DNA of 64,000 nucleotides. Source: Paraburkholderia silviterrae. GTDB lineage: Bacteria > Pseudomonadota > Gammaproteobacteria > Burkholderiales > Burkholderiaceae. The position numbers and the translations under genes were made by a program. The DNA lies in contig NZ_SMRP01000025.1 in NCBI RefSeq assembly GCF_004353915.1, positions 35,329 through 99,328 on the forward strand. The letters run 5' to 3'. Below the pieces are notes generated by a model. That model was not told where the DNA came from, made no database searches, and worked only from the letters and a program-made list of their open reading frames with translations. Of this stretch, positions 52,021 through 61,460 are shown one piece after another; position 1 is the stretch's first letter, and every line of letters begins with the position of its first letter.

Positions 52021-53469
52021 TCAGTGTGCCTTGCGAGGAGTGATGTGGTTGTCGATGAACGCCGGGTTGGCCGCCATGATGCGGGCATAGATTTCGATGC
52101 CGAAATCGACCCAGTCGCGCATCAGATCGCAGTAGTGGTAAGTGGGATGCTGCGGGTCGCCGTAGCGCGCATAGCTCTCGTGATAGCAGCCGCCCGAGCA
52201 CAGGTTGCGGATGCGGCAGCTCTCGCAGCCCGTGCCGCTGCGGTCGAGCCGCTCGGAGAGAAAGTCCGTGAGCCGCTCCGTGTCCACGCCCGCATGCACG
52301 TTGCCGAAAGTGGGCAGCGTCGACCCCGTGAAGCGGTGGCACAGGTTCAGGTCGCCCTTGTGATCGACGGCGAGCATCTTCAGGCCCGCGCCGCAAGGCA
52401 GCGACTTCTTGTGCCCTTCGTGGATGTCGGTGATGAGCTGGTGCAGATTCGAAAAGCCGATGTTGCGGTTCTCCAGCGCGGCACGCAGATAGCGGCGCCC
52501 CAGCGCCTTCATGTTCTCGAATACGCGCGTGAGCTCTTCAGGCTGCATATTGAAGGTGTCGAGCTGGCCCGACGTCACGGGCGCGAAGCCCACCTCCGCA
52601 AAGCCCAGCTCATTGATGAGGTGGTCCCAGATGCCCGCGATATCGGTCACGCCGCTCGTGAGCGTGACGCGCGCGCCCACGGGCCGGCTGCGATAGCGCT
52701 TGAGCAGCATCTCCGCCTTGCGGCGGACCACGTCATACGTTCCCGCACCGCCCACGGTGCGGCGGTTGAGATCGTGGATCGAGCGTGGCCCGTCCATGCT
52801 CACCGAAAGGCCGAAGCGATGCGCGTCGAGCCAGTCGACGATCTCCTCTGTGAGCAGCGTCGCGTTGGTCGTCATCACGAAGTCGACTTGCTTGCCGAGC
52901 GCGCCGAAGCGCAGCTCGCAATACTCGACCATGCACTCGATCAGCTTGCGGTTGCTGAGCGGCTCGCCGCCGAAGAACACCACGGTATAGCGCGATTCGT
53001 CGGGCGATTCCTTGAGCAGCATCTCCACGGACGCCTTCGCGGTCTCCATGTCCATGCGGCGCCCTGCGGAAGGCGTATCGAGATCCTCCTTGTAGCAGTA
53101 CGTACAACTCAGATTGCAGCCCGTATTCACGTTGAGCACGACGGTGTTGATCGCCGTGCGCTCCACGCGCTTCACGGCAATATCGGGTGAGAGTGGCGAG
53201 CCGTCGCTCACCACTTCGAGCGCGAGCAGCTCGCGCAGCGTCTCGCTCACCTCGTTCGCCTTGTTCACATCGTGCGCCGCGGACTTGCCCGCGAGCCGCG
53301 CGAACAATTCCTCCGCCGTGCAACTGCTCTCGCGCAGCGCGTCGATAATCTCCGCCGTCACCTTGTCGGCGGCGAACAGCGAACTGCTCGGGATATGGAA
53401 CATCAGGCGCTCGTGGTCCACCTGCACCTCGTGCATATTGCGCTCCACCAAGTTCAACATGGCGCTCAT
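52021..53469 (-). CDS. qhpD: Radical SAM/SPASM enzyme making thioether crosslinks in QhpC
   Basis: A 482-residue maturase. The radical-SAM cluster cysteines are C118, C122 and C125 in TGCNLSCTYCYKED. The C-terminal SPASM region carries further cysteines in LPCGAGLKMLAVDHKGDLNLCH and GCESCRIRNLCSGGCYHES for auxiliary clusters. The N-terminal 100 residues form a peptide-recognition-like domain that would bind the QhpC leader. It forms the Cys-to-Asp/Glu carbon-sulfur bridges on QhpC in the cytoplasm before export. Located between qhpA and qhpC, as in other qhp loci; GGAGAG precedes the ATG. Confidence 0.95.
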   Translation of the reverse strand: MSAMLNLVERNMHEVQVDHERLMFHIPSSSLFAADKVTAEIIDALRESSCTAEELFARLAGKSAAHDVNKANEVSETLRELLALEVVSDGSPLSPDIAVKRVERTAINTVVLNVNTGCNLSCTYCYKEDLDTPSAGRRMDMETAKASVEMLLKESPDESRYTVVFFGGEPLSNRKLIECMVEYCELRFGALGKQVDFVMTTNATLLTEEIVDWLDAHRFGLSVSMDGPRSIHDLNRRTVGGAGTYDVVRRKAEMLLKRYRSRPVGARVTLTSGVTDIAGIWDHLINELGFAEVGFAPVTSGQLDTFNMQPEELTRVFENMKALGRRYLRAALENRNIGFSNLHQLITDIHEGHKKSLPCGAGLKMLAVDHKGDLNLCHRFTGSTLPTFGNVHAGVDTERLTDFLSERLDRSGTGCESCRIRNLCSGGCYHESYARYGDPQHPTYHYCDLMRDWVDFGIEIYARIMAANPAFIDNHITPRKAH

Positions 53470-53541
53470 CTCACTCTCCTTGCATTCGATCCAGACTGGC
53501 TTCGGCCTTTAAATGGCCTTGATTCTCGTGAGCGTCATGCA

Positions 53542-55137
53542 TCAAGGAATCGGCGGATTGTTCCAGCGCTGCACCCCGACGATCATGTGCGCCTTGCCCG
53601 ATACGCTCTGGCCGCCATCGTTCACGGTCGCGATTACGTTGAGATTGCCGGTGTTGTTCGTGGACATGCGGCGTGCCGGATTCGGGCCTGCGTCGCCGGG
53701 CGTGAAGATGCCGGTCGAGGCCTGCATCGCGCCCGCGAACTTCACGTCGTGGTCTTCCTTCGCCTGGTCGTTGAACGGCTCGACCGACCATTGCGCCGGC
53801 ACCACGCCGATACGGAACGGCTTGCCCGCCGCATCCACGCCCCACGCCTGCGCGTCGAAGCGGCCCTCGACCTTCGGCACCGATCCGCCGTTGCCGCCGA
53901 TACGCGCCACCGCGTATTCGGGCACGACCTTCACTTCCTTGATCTGCTGATAGACGGAGAAGTCCGCGAGTTGCGCACCGCCCACGCTCACCGCGCGCGG
54001 GCCCACCGCGCTATCGGCGCCTGCCTTCACGCGCACGCGGATCGCCTGGGGCGAGCGCGAGACCACCGATGTCACCACCACACCAGGCCCGAAGTCGGGC
54101 GTGCCCTGGAGGTTGGTGCCCACCACGGTCACCTCGGCTTGCGTGCCGGCCTTGATGTACTCGGGCTGCACGGCAAGAATGCGCGCCGTGCCGGCCTTCG
54201 CCGCCGTGAAGTCGAGACCGCGCTCGGTGTGCGCGTCGTCGAACATGCGGCCCTTCATCTCGCCATCCGTGGCCGCCAGCACCTGGCGCATTTCAACGCC
54301 CTGCACCTTGATGCTCGCGCGCCACTCATAGCCGTCGTAGAGCATCGCCGAGCCGTTGCCGTCGAGCGCGCTGCCGTCGGCATAACGGCCCTTGAGCGAT
54401 ACCTTGAACGTGTCGTTGGCGCCGCCCGTCACGCTCATCACGCCGTACGCGTCGCCGCGTCCGGGCATGTGGCCGCTGAAGGTCCAGTTGCCCACGAACG
54501 TCGACGCAGCCGGACGGCTCTTTTGCCAGTCCGCCCAGTCCTTGCTGTCATAGGGGTATTGCTTCGCCAGCATCGGCGCAATGTCCTTGAGCGCCACTTG
54601 CAGCCACTCGCGGTCGCGGCCCATCGCCGAGTATTCGATCGACGGCCATTGCCCGAGGTGGAAATTCACGAGCTTGTCCCACTCCTCGACCGGGCGCCGC
54701 TGCAATACGGGCCGCGCCGCCGAGTGGCAACGCGCGCACATCTGCTTGAATTCCTCGGTGCCGATGGTCTCCTGCGTATTCAGACGCTGTTCGAGCGCAT
54801 AACGCGCGTCGGCCGTTTCCGTGGGCGCAAGGCCCTGGCGGTCGGACAAATACTTCACGAGGATCTGCCGGTCCGCGTCGCTGATGACGAGGCCATGCAT
54901 GGTCTGCATGCGCGCGATCGTCATGAGCCAGCCCTCGGGCGTCTTGCGCTGATGGCTGATGCGGCTCCACGAATCTTTCGATTCGGCGGTATGGCACGCC
55001 GCGCAGGTGTGGCTGATGATCGTGAGCGCGTCGTGCTGCTGCTGTGCCTGCGCGTGCGCCGCCGTCGCGAACGCGAGCGGCGCGGCCAACCCCGCGATGC
55101 TCAACAAGGTACTGCGTCGAATGAAATTCTTGAACAA
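53542..55137 (-). CDS. qhpA: Quinohemoprotein amine dehydrogenase alpha subunit (diheme cytochrome c)
   Basis: A 531-residue periplasmic subunit with signal peptide (to about residue 30). Two CxxCH heme sites are visible: C45-C48-H49 (CAACH) and C134-C137-H138 (CARCH). The second half is built of Ig-like beta domains (AVGPRAVSVGGAQLADFSVY and similar). It passes electrons from the CTQ cofactor of QhpC to a periplasmic acceptor. The start codon is TTG at 55137, chosen because AAAGGAG lies seven bases upstream and no other start fits the signal peptide. First gene of the leftward operon, with a sigma-54-like promoter about 85 bases upstream. Confidence 0.95.
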   Translation of the reverse strand: MFKNFIRRSTLLSIAGLAAPLAFATAAHAQAQQQHDALTIISHTCAACHTAESKDSWSRISHQRKTPEGWLMTIARMQTMHGLVISDADRQILVKYLSDRQGLAPTETADARYALEQRLNTQETIGTEEFKQMCARCHSAARPVLQRRPVEEWDKLVNFHLGQWPSIEYSAMGRDREWLQVALKDIAPMLAKQYPYDSKDWADWQKSRPAASTFVGNWTFSGHMPGRGDAYGVMSVTGGANDTFKVSLKGRYADGSALDGNGSAMLYDGYEWRASIKVQGVEMRQVLAATDGEMKGRMFDDAHTERGLDFTAAKAGTARILAVQPEYIKAGTQAEVTVVGTNLQGTPDFGPGVVVTSVVSRSPQAIRVRVKAGADSAVGPRAVSVGGAQLADFSVYQQIKEVKVVPEYAVARIGGNGGSVPKVEGRFDAQAWGVDAAGKPFRIGVVPAQWSVEPFNDQAKEDHDVKFAGAMQASTGIFTPGDAGPNPARRMSTNNTGNLNVIATVNDGGQSVSGKAHMIVGVQRWNNPPIP

Positions 55138-55220
55138 GGCCTCGCTCCTTTACCGGGTTCCATGTCGCCGTTCGTCTATCTCTCGTGTATCAGGCGGCTC
55201 GATTATTCGCGGGGAGATAA

Positions 55221-55236
55221 AGCATGGGTCATGCCA
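55221..55236 (-). promoter_or_regulatory. Sigma-54-type -24/-12 promoter for qhpADCB
   Basis: On the minus strand the sequence reads TGGCATGACCCATGCT, matching TGGCACG-N4-TTGCW at 10 of 12 fixed positions, with GG and GC ten bases apart. It lies about 85 bases upstream of the qhpA start. The sigma-54 activator at 57740-59686 is in the same locus. Confidence 0.65.
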
Positions 55237-55302
55237 ATCGCGCAAAACGCCGTGCGCGAGCGATTTGAGCCCCTGAAACAAGGGTTTTTCTGTAACGCGA
55301 GA

Positions 55303-55425
55303 ATCGGGTAAATACCGATGCAAAAAATAATTCGCTTGCGCAGGTCGGCGCTCCAATGCATCGGCGACGCATTCGGCCGCGTGCCATTCTCGTCTCGCGT
55401 CTCATGCGAATTCTCAAAATGAGAC
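55303..55425. promoter_or_regulatory. Two dyads between divergent sigma-54 promoters (candidate enhancer sites)
   Basis: ATCGG-N7-CCGAT at 55303-55319, and GTCTCAT-N13-ATGAGAC at 55399-55425 (perfect 7-base arms). They lie between the two -24/-12 sequences, 55-185 bases from each, the distance range at which AcoR/NtrC-type activators bind upstream sites. Either or both may be bound by the activator encoded at 57740-59686. Confidence 0.45.
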
Positions 55426-55480
55426 ACGTTGTGCGCGACATTGCCGTTGCCTCGATATGCGGCGCAGGGCTTGCAGCGAC

Positions 55481-55496
55481 TGGTATGGAAGCTGCT
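55481..55496 (+). promoter_or_regulatory. Sigma-54-type promoter for the aldehyde dehydrogenase operon
   Basis: TGGTATGGAAGCTGCT matches TGGCACG-N4-TTGCW at 9 of 12 fixed positions, including both GG and GC with ten bases between. It lies 43 bases before the ATG at 55539. Together with the opposite promoter at 55221 it makes the whole locus a candidate sigma-54 regulon. Confidence 0.55.
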
Positions 55497-55538
55497 TAGC
55501 GCTCGTCCTCTGCCAACCCAAAGAGCGAGGATCATCTC

Positions 55539-57032
55539 ATGCAGGCTCCGCTGTCTCTACTCCCGCAAACCCAGGCGTTCATCGAGCGCGCACCGACCAT
55601 GCTGATCGGCGACGCATGGGTGCATGCCGCCAGCGGCGCGACGCTAGCCGTGCACAACCCGGCCACGGGCGCACATCTCGCCGACGTGCCGAAGTCCGGC
55701 GCGGAAGATGTGGACCGCGCCGTGCGCGCGGCGCGCCAGGCCTTCGACGATTCCGCGTGGAGCCGCATGCGCCCACGCGAGCGCCAGAATCTGCTGTGGC
55801 GTCTCGCCGATCTCGTCGAGCGCGACGCGCAGATGCTCGCCGAGCTCGAATGCGTGAACAACGGCAAGAGCGCCCAGGTGGCGCGCGTGATGGACGTGCA
55901 GCTCTCCATCGACTTCCTGCGCTACATGGCCGGCTTTGCGACAAAGATCGAAGGCTCGACCGTCGATGTCTCCATGCCGCTCATGCCCGAGGGCCAGTTT
56001 CATGGCTACACGCGCCGCGAAGCGGTGGGCGTGGTGGGCGCGATCGTCGCGTGGAATTTTCCGCTGCTGCTCGCCTGCTGGAAGCTCGGCCCCGCGCTCG
56101 CCACGGGCTGCACGGTCGTGCTCAAGCCCGCCGACGAAACACCGCTCTCCGCGCTCAGGCTCGCGGAGCTCGCGCTCGAAGCGGGCTACCCGCCGGGCGT
56201 CTTCAACGTGGTGACGGGCACCGGCGCCGAAGCGGGCGCCGCGCTCTCGCATCATCCAGACGTGGACAAGCTCACGTTCACGGGCTCGACCGAAGTCGGC
56301 AAGCTCATCGGCAAGGCGGCCATGGAGTCGATGACGCGCATCACGCTGGAACTGGGCGGCAAGTCGCCCACCATCGTGCTCGACGACGCGGACCCGGCCG
56401 CCGCCGCCGCGGGCGCCGCCACGGCCATCTTCTTCAATCAGGGCCAGGTGTGCTGCGCGGGCTCGCGCCTGTATGTGCAGCGCAAGCGCTTCGACAACAT
56501 CGTCGGCGACATTGCCTCGATCGCGAGCCGCATGAAGCTCGGCAACGGGCTCGATCCGAGCGTCGAGATGGGACCGCTGATCTCGCAGAAGCAGCAGCAG
56601 CGCGTGATGGGCTACATCGAGCGCGGACGCGCGGCGGGCGCGCAGCTCGCCTGCGGCGGCGAGCAGTACGGCCCGGGCTACTTCGTGAAGCCCACCGTGA
56701 TCGTCGATGCCGATCAGAAAGGTCCGCTCGTGCAGGAGGAGATTTTCGGGCCGGTGCTCGTGGCGATTCCGTTCGACACGATCGAGGACGCGCTGCGCCT
56801 CGCCAACGACACGCGCTACGGCCTGGGCGCGAGCATCTGGACCAACAACCTGGCGGCGGCGCACCGCATGATCCCGAAGATCAAGTCCGGCTCGGTGTGG
56901 GTCAACTGCCATAGCGCGCTCGATCCTTCGCTGCCGTTCGGCGGCTACCGCATGTCGGGCCTCGGCCGCGAAATGGGCGCCGCCGCCATCGAGCACTACA
57001 CCGAGATCAAGAGCGTGCTCATGAGCATCTGA
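55539..57032 (+). CDS. NAD-dependent aldehyde dehydrogenase (phenylacetaldehyde-dehydrogenase-like)
   Basis: A 497-residue ALDH with nucleophile C305 in NQGQVCCAGSR, general base E271 in LELGGKSP, and coenzyme motifs AWNFPLLLACWKLGPAL and FTGSTEVGK. It resembles FeaB/phenylacetaldehyde and other aliphatic-aldehyde dehydrogenases. As the first divergent gene of the qhp locus it would oxidise the aldehyde released by amine dehydrogenase to the acid, making NADH. AGGA lies upstream of the ATG, and the sigma-54-like promoter is 43 bases upstream. The next gene (HiPIP) is 80 bases downstream. Confidence 0.94.
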   Translation: MQAPLSLLPQTQAFIERAPTMLIGDAWVHAASGATLAVHNPATGAHLADVPKSGAEDVDRAVRAARQAFDDSAWSRMRPRERQNLLWRLADLVERDAQMLAELECVNNGKSAQVARVMDVQLSIDFLRYMAGFATKIEGSTVDVSMPLMPEGQFHGYTRREAVGVVGAIVAWNFPLLLACWKLGPALATGCTVVLKPADETPLSALRLAELALEAGYPPGVFNVVTGTGAEAGAALSHHPDVDKLTFTGSTEVGKLIGKAAMESMTRITLELGGKSPTIVLDDADPAAAAAGAATAIFFNQGQVCCAGSRLYVQRKRFDNIVGDIASIASRMKLGNGLDPSVEMGPLISQKQQQRVMGYIERGRAAGAQLACGGEQYGPGYFVKPTVIVDADQKGPLVQEEIFGPVLVAIPFDTIEDALRLANDTRYGLGASIWTNNLAAAHRMIPKIKSGSVWVNCHSALDPSLPFGGYRMSGLGREMGAAAIEHYTEIKSVLMSI

Positions 57033-57112
57033 CGATTGCACGCCACCGCTCGCGCGCGACGCACCGCCAGCGGTGGCCCGCAACCCGTATTTTCCCCACA
57101 GAACGAAGCACC

Positions 57113-57436
57113 ATGAATCAGACGACATTCTCCCGCCGCGCATTCGTGATTACCACGATTGGCGCGGCCACTACCTTCGTGCTTCAGCGCAACGCGCGCG
57201 CCGAAGCGCCCCTGCTCACCGAAAGCGATGCGCCAGCAAAGGCGCTCGGCTATCACGCCGATGCCGCGCGCATGGACAAGGCACAGTTCGCACGCTACGC
57301 ACCAGGCCAGGACTGCGGCAACTGCTCGTTCTACCAGGGCAAGCCTGGCGACGCCGCGGGCGCGTGCCCGCTCTTCGGCGGCAAGCGCGTTGCGACCGCC
57401 GGCTGGTGCAACGCGTACAACCAACGCGCTGGCTAG
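57113..57436 (+). CDS. High-potential iron-sulfur protein (HiPIP)
   Basis: A 107-residue periplasmic 4Fe-4S electron carrier. A twin-arginine signal (TTFSRRAFVITTIGAAT) targets it folded through the Tat system. The mature domain has the four ligands C68, C71, C85 and C99 with HiPIP spacing (CX2C, then 13, then 13 residues) and the GQDCGNCSFYQG and TAGWCNAY signatures. HiPIPs can reduce terminal oxidases; next to amine dehydrogenase it is a candidate physiological acceptor from QhpA, a role played by cytochrome c550 or azurin in other organisms. Same operon as the aldehyde dehydrogenase by orientation and spacing. Confidence 0.94.
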   Translation: MNQTTFSRRAFVITTIGAATTFVLQRNARAEAPLLTESDAPAKALGYHADAARMDKAQFARYAPGQDCGNCSFYQGKPGDAAGACPLFGGKRVATAGWCNAYNQRAG

Positions 57437-57739
57437 CACCGCGAACCGTCCTTCGCGAAGCGTCAGCGAGACACCGTGCGCCGCGCCGGACGTGAACGAA
57501 CGATCATGCGCGGCGCATGCATCGCAGCGTGCTTGCACTCCCCTTTGCGCCCTGACCGGCGTGCATGCCTCGCGGCAACAACACGGCAACGCCCTTGGGG
57601 AAACACCCCATGCAGCCCGGCGATATGCGTTGTTCACCGGATGGATTCGCCCCGGCATCTGTGCGAGATTAGGCGGGCTTTTTCTCACGCGCGGCACCGA
57701 TGCAGGTGGCGAACCGCTTTCACTCTTAAGGGGGACAGC

Positions 57740-59686
57740 TTGCAAGACTTCTTTCCTCCCGGCGCGGCGATTCCGGACCGGTTGCAAACCACCCATCTGA
57801 TCCGCGAGCGCCTGCGCGCCGAAGGTCATCTGCCCGAAGGCTATCTGCGCAGCGAGATCGACGCCTCGTGGCGCCGCTCGCTCGCGCACGGCGTGCGCGG
57901 GCACGACGACGCGCTCGTGAGCCTGCGCGAATTCGGCAACCTCGACGACCTGCACGCGGCCAACCGCATGCTGCTCGACGCCGCTTCGCCCGAGCTCGAT
58001 TTCCTCGAAGAGCGCTGCGGACGCGAGGGTCTCGTGATCCTCGCCGATGCCGATGCGACGATCCTGCGCGTGGAAGGCGACGCGGCCGCGCTTGCCGACC
58101 TCGGCATCTTCGACGTCTCCCCGGGCGCGACCTGGACCGAGTCGCTGCGCGGCACAAATGCGCTCGGCACGGCGCTCGTCGAAGGCCGTCCCGTGGCGAT
58201 CGACAGCGGCGAGCATTTCATCGGCCGCCTGAGCCGTTTTTCGTGCTGCTCGCTGCCGATCACCGATCCGCACGGCAACGTGATCGGCGTACTCGACCTC
58301 ACGCGCGACGGCCAGTTGCCGATCCTGCACGACACGCCTTCGATGCTCATTGGCGCGGCCGCGAATCACATCGAAACGCGCCTGTTCGAAGCGTTCTTTC
58401 CCGAGCTTTTCGTGCTGGCGTTTCATCCGCGCCGCCCGTATCTCGACTCGACGTGGAGCGGCGTGCTCGCCGTGCGCGACGACGGCGAGATCGTCGCGGC
58501 CAATGCGCAGGCTTGCGACCTGCTTCGTCTGTCGCGCAGCGAGCTCGCGGGCCGGCGCTGCGAAGGCCCGCGCGAGCTGCCGTTCACCGCGCTGCTCGAT
58601 ACGGCTGGCGCGCTGCGCGTGGCCGCGCTGCCGGGCGAGTACGCGTTTCGCGTGTTGCGCGCGCCACGCCGTGCCGCAACGCGCTTCGACGGCGCCCGCT
58701 CTGTGCAAGCACTCGCGCCCAACGCTGCCGCCCACACGCGCGCGCAAACTGCGAACATAGACGGCCTCGCGAAACTCGCGGGCCGCCAGAGCCGACTGCT
58801 ACGCGCGCTGCAAATGGCGCGTCAGGGCCTCAACAATGGGTTGCCCGTGCTCGTGCAGGGCGAGACCGGCACCGGCAAGGAAGTGATCGCGCGCGGCCTG
58901 CACGACGCCAGCGCACGCGCGGGCAAGCCGTTCGTCGCCGTGAATTGCGCCTCGATACCCGAGGGCCTCATCGAATCGGAGCTGTTCGGCTATCGCGACG
59001 GCGCGTTCACGGGCGCGCGCAAGGGCGGCATGACCGGGCGCCTGATGCAGGCCAACGGCGGCACGCTCTTTCTCGACGAAATCGGCGACATGCCGCTGCA
59101 CTTGCAGGCGCGCCTGCTGCGCGTGCTCCAGGAGCGCAAGGTGGCGCCGCTTGGCGCGGGCGAGGAGCAGCCCATCGACATCGCCGTGATCTGCGCGACG
59201 CACCGCAATCTGCAGACGATGGTGCGCGAAAAGAGCTTCCGCGAAGACCTCTATTACCGCATCCACGGCGTGAGCGTGCATCTGCCCGCGCTGCGCGAGC
59301 GCGACGACGTGGACCTGATCGTCGAATCGCTGCTAGCGCGCCTGGGTGCTTCGCAAGTGGGCATCAGCGCCGAGCTTGCCGACGTGTTCCGCACACACTC
59401 GTGGCCCGGCAATATCCGTCAACTGGAAATGGTGTTGCGCACCGCGCTGGCCGTGCGCGCCGACGACGAATACGAACTCGGCCTCGACCACCTCTGCGAC
59501 GGCTTCATCGACGGCGGGTGCCCCACCACGCCCGGCACGGGCTCGCGCGGCTTGATCCGCAAGCACGAGGACGAGCTGATACGCGAAAGCCTCGCGCGCC
59601 ACGAGGGCAACGTCGCGGCCGCCGCGCAGACGCTCGGCATCAGCCGCGCGACGCTCTATCGCAAGCTCAAGCGGTTGCGTCCATGA
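57740..59686 (+). CDS. Sigma-54-dependent activator (AcoR/GAF-type)
   Basis: A 648-residue enhancer-binding protein. Start is TTG 57740 after AAGGGGGA; the upstream frame to 57476 is poor in coding character. The N-terminal region (about 1-270) is AcoR-like with GAF/PAS-type sensor sequence (GRLSRFSCCSLPITDPHGNVIGVLDLT). The AAA domain has Walker A GETGTGKE, the sigma-54-contacting GAFTGA loop and LFLDEIGDM. The C-terminal Fis-type helix-turn-helix (NVAAAAQTLGISRATLYRKLKRL) ends the protein. It probably activates the qhp and aldehyde dehydrogenase promoters in response to amines or aldehydes. The 57437-57739 gap before it may hold a HiPIP terminator near 57645-57685. Confidence 0.92.
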   Translation: MQDFFPPGAAIPDRLQTTHLIRERLRAEGHLPEGYLRSEIDASWRRSLAHGVRGHDDALVSLREFGNLDDLHAANRMLLDAASPELDFLEERCGREGLVILADADATILRVEGDAAALADLGIFDVSPGATWTESLRGTNALGTALVEGRPVAIDSGEHFIGRLSRFSCCSLPITDPHGNVIGVLDLTRDGQLPILHDTPSMLIGAAANHIETRLFEAFFPELFVLAFHPRRPYLDSTWSGVLAVRDDGEIVAANAQACDLLRLSRSELAGRRCEGPRELPFTALLDTAGALRVAALPGEYAFRVLRAPRRAATRFDGARSVQALAPNAAAHTRAQTANIDGLAKLAGRQSRLLRALQMARQGLNNGLPVLVQGETGTGKEVIARGLHDASARAGKPFVAVNCASIPEGLIESELFGYRDGAFTGARKGGMTGRLMQANGGTLFLDEIGDMPLHLQARLLRVLQERKVAPLGAGEEQPIDIAVICATHRNLQTMVREKSFREDLYYRIHGVSVHLPALRERDDVDLIVESLLARLGASQVGISAELADVFRTHSWPGNIRQLEMVLRTALAVRADDEYELGLDHLCDGFIDGGCPTTPGTGSRGLIRKHEDELIRESLARHEGNVAAAAQTLGISRATLYRKLKRLRP

Positions 59687-59720
59687 TGCACCTTTGATTC
59701 GTTCGACATACTAATCGATC

Positions 59721-61460
59721 ATGCTGAGCCTGCTGCTACGTTTCATCAGGACCGACGACCGCGCGCGGCTGCGCGAGTCGGTGGCCTGGCTGTATGGTTT
59801 CGTGCGCCCGCACAGGCTTGCGATTGCGGGCCTGCTCGCGCTTTCGGTCGGCGCGTCCTTTGTCGCGCTCGTGCAGCCGTGGATCACGAAAGAGATGATC
59901 GACCGCGGCCTGATCGGCCGTAACTACCCCGTGCTGCTCGCGCTCGCGGCCGCGATGGTGCTCGCCGGCATCGCGGGCACGCTGCTCGGCGGCGTCAACC
60001 GCTATCTGCACACGCGGCTCTCCGGCCGTGTGCTGTTCGCGCTGCGCGGCGCCGTGTACACGCATCTGCAAAAGCTGCCGCCCTCGTTCTACGGCAGGCG
60101 GCGCATCGGCGACCTGCTCTCGCGGCTCGATGGCGATGTCGCCGAGATCCAGCGCTTCGCGCTCGATGCGCTCTTCTCCGCCGTGTCCAGCGTGATCGGG
60201 CTGATCGGCTCCGTGGCGCTGCTGCTCACGCTCTCGGCCAAGCTTTCCCTGCTCGTCGCGGTGCTGATTCCGTTCGAGGCATTGTGGCTGCGCCACATGC
60301 GCCGCAAGGTCGAGCGCGACGCGCGCAGCCTGCGCGAGAGCGCCGCCGATCTCTCGTCGTTTCTCGTCGAGACACTGCCCGCGATGAAATTCATTCAGGC
60401 ATCGGGCCAGCAGGACGCCGAGCGCCGCCGCCTCGACGGTCTGGGCGACCGCTACATGGAGCGGCTGCTCAAACTTCAGCTCACCGAATTTTTCACGCAG
60501 TCGGTGCCGGGCCTCTTCACTTCGCTTTCGCGCACGGGCGCGTTCCTGCTCGGCGGCTACTGGGTCGTCAAGGGCACGTGGCAGCTCGGCTCGCTGATTG
60601 CGTTCACGACCTACCTGGGCATGGCGGTCGGCCCCGTGAAGAGCCTGCTCGGCCTCTACGTCGCGCTGCAACGCATGACCGTGAGCCTCGCGCGCGTGGT
60701 CGAGCTGCAACGCGAGCCTGTCATGGTGACCCCGCCTGCGCAGCCCGCGCCCTCGCCTGCCGGCAGCGATCTCGCGTTCGAAGATGTCTGGTTCGCCCAC
60801 GACGCGCGCACGCAAGGTATCCTGCGCGGCGTCTCGGCCGTGTTGCCCGCAGGCAGCAAGGTCGCGCTGAGCGGCGCCTCGGGCGTGGGCAAGTCCACGC
60901 TCATCGACCTCATGCAGCGCTTCTACGATCCGCAGCAAGGGACGCTGCGCCTCGGTGGCGTGGATCTGCGCGAACTCGATCTCGCCGAGCTGCGCCGCCG
61001 CATTGCGGTCGTGAGCCAGGACATCGTGCTGTTTCACGGCAGCCTCGCCGACAACGTGCGCTACAGCGCACCGCACGCAAGCCGCGCGCAGATCGTGGAG
61101 GCGGTGCGCGCCGCACAGCTCGACGAGCTCGTGGCGACGCTGCCCGAGGGCATCGACAGTCTCGTCGGCGAGCGCGGGCAGCAGCTTTCGGGCGGCCAAA
61201 AACAGCGCATCGCGATCGCCCGTGCATTGCTGCAAGACCCGTCGATACTCGTGCTCGACGAGGCGACCTCGGCTGTCGATGAAGCCACCGAGCGCCAGGT
61301 CATCGCGCAGATCGACGCGCTCTTTCACGCGCGCACGCGCGTGCTCATCAGCCATCGCGCGTCCACACTCGCGCACGCCGATCTGCATTTCGATCTCGTC
61401 GAAGGACGCCTGCAACGCCGCGCCAATGCGTATGAGGAGTGTGCCGCCCATGTCTCATGA
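59721..61460 (+). CDS. qhpF: ABC transporter, fused permease/ATPase (QhpC export)
   Basis: A 579-residue half-size exporter. Six helices occupy about residues 20-310, then a nucleotide-binding domain with Walker A SGASGVGKST, signature LSGGQKQRIAIARALL, Walker B ILVLDEATSAVD and H-loop near ISHRAST. In other qhp loci the equivalent transporter is needed to move crosslinked QhpC to the periplasm; the same role is inferred here. There is no peptidase-C39 domain, fitting the presence of a separate protease gene. The stop is 34 bases after the activator gene and overlaps qhpE by 11 bases. Confidence 0.9.
   Translation: MLSLLLRFIRTDDRARLRESVAWLYGFVRPHRLAIAGLLALSVGASFVALVQPWITKEMIDRGLIGRNYPVLLALAAAMVLAGIAGTLLGGVNRYLHTRLSGRVLFALRGAVYTHLQKLPPSFYGRRRIGDLLSRLDGDVAEIQRFALDALFSAVSSVIGLIGSVALLLTLSAKLSLLVAVLIPFEALWLRHMRRKVERDARSLRESAADLSSFLVETLPAMKFIQASGQQDAERRRLDGLGDRYMERLLKLQLTEFFTQSVPGLFTSLSRTGAFLLGGYWVVKGTWQLGSLIAFTTYLGMAVGPVKSLLGLYVALQRMTVSLARVVELQREPVMVTPPAQPAPSPAGSDLAFEDVWFAHDARTQGILRGVSAVLPAGSKVALSGASGVGKSTLIDLMQRFYDPQQGTLRLGGVDLRELDLAELRRRIAVVSQDIVLFHGSLADNVRYSAPHASRAQIVEAVRAAQLDELVATLPEGIDSLVGERGQQLSGGQKQRIAIARALLQDPSILVLDEATSAVDEATERQVIAQIDALFHARTRVLISHRASTLAHADLHFDLVEGRLQRRANAYEECAAHVS

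Noticed and set aside
55241..55256. Second sigma-54-like match in the qhpA promoter region (GCAA...CGTGC on the plus strand)
   Set aside because: The spacing between elements is one base too long and the GG element is missing; the site at 55221-55236 is better.
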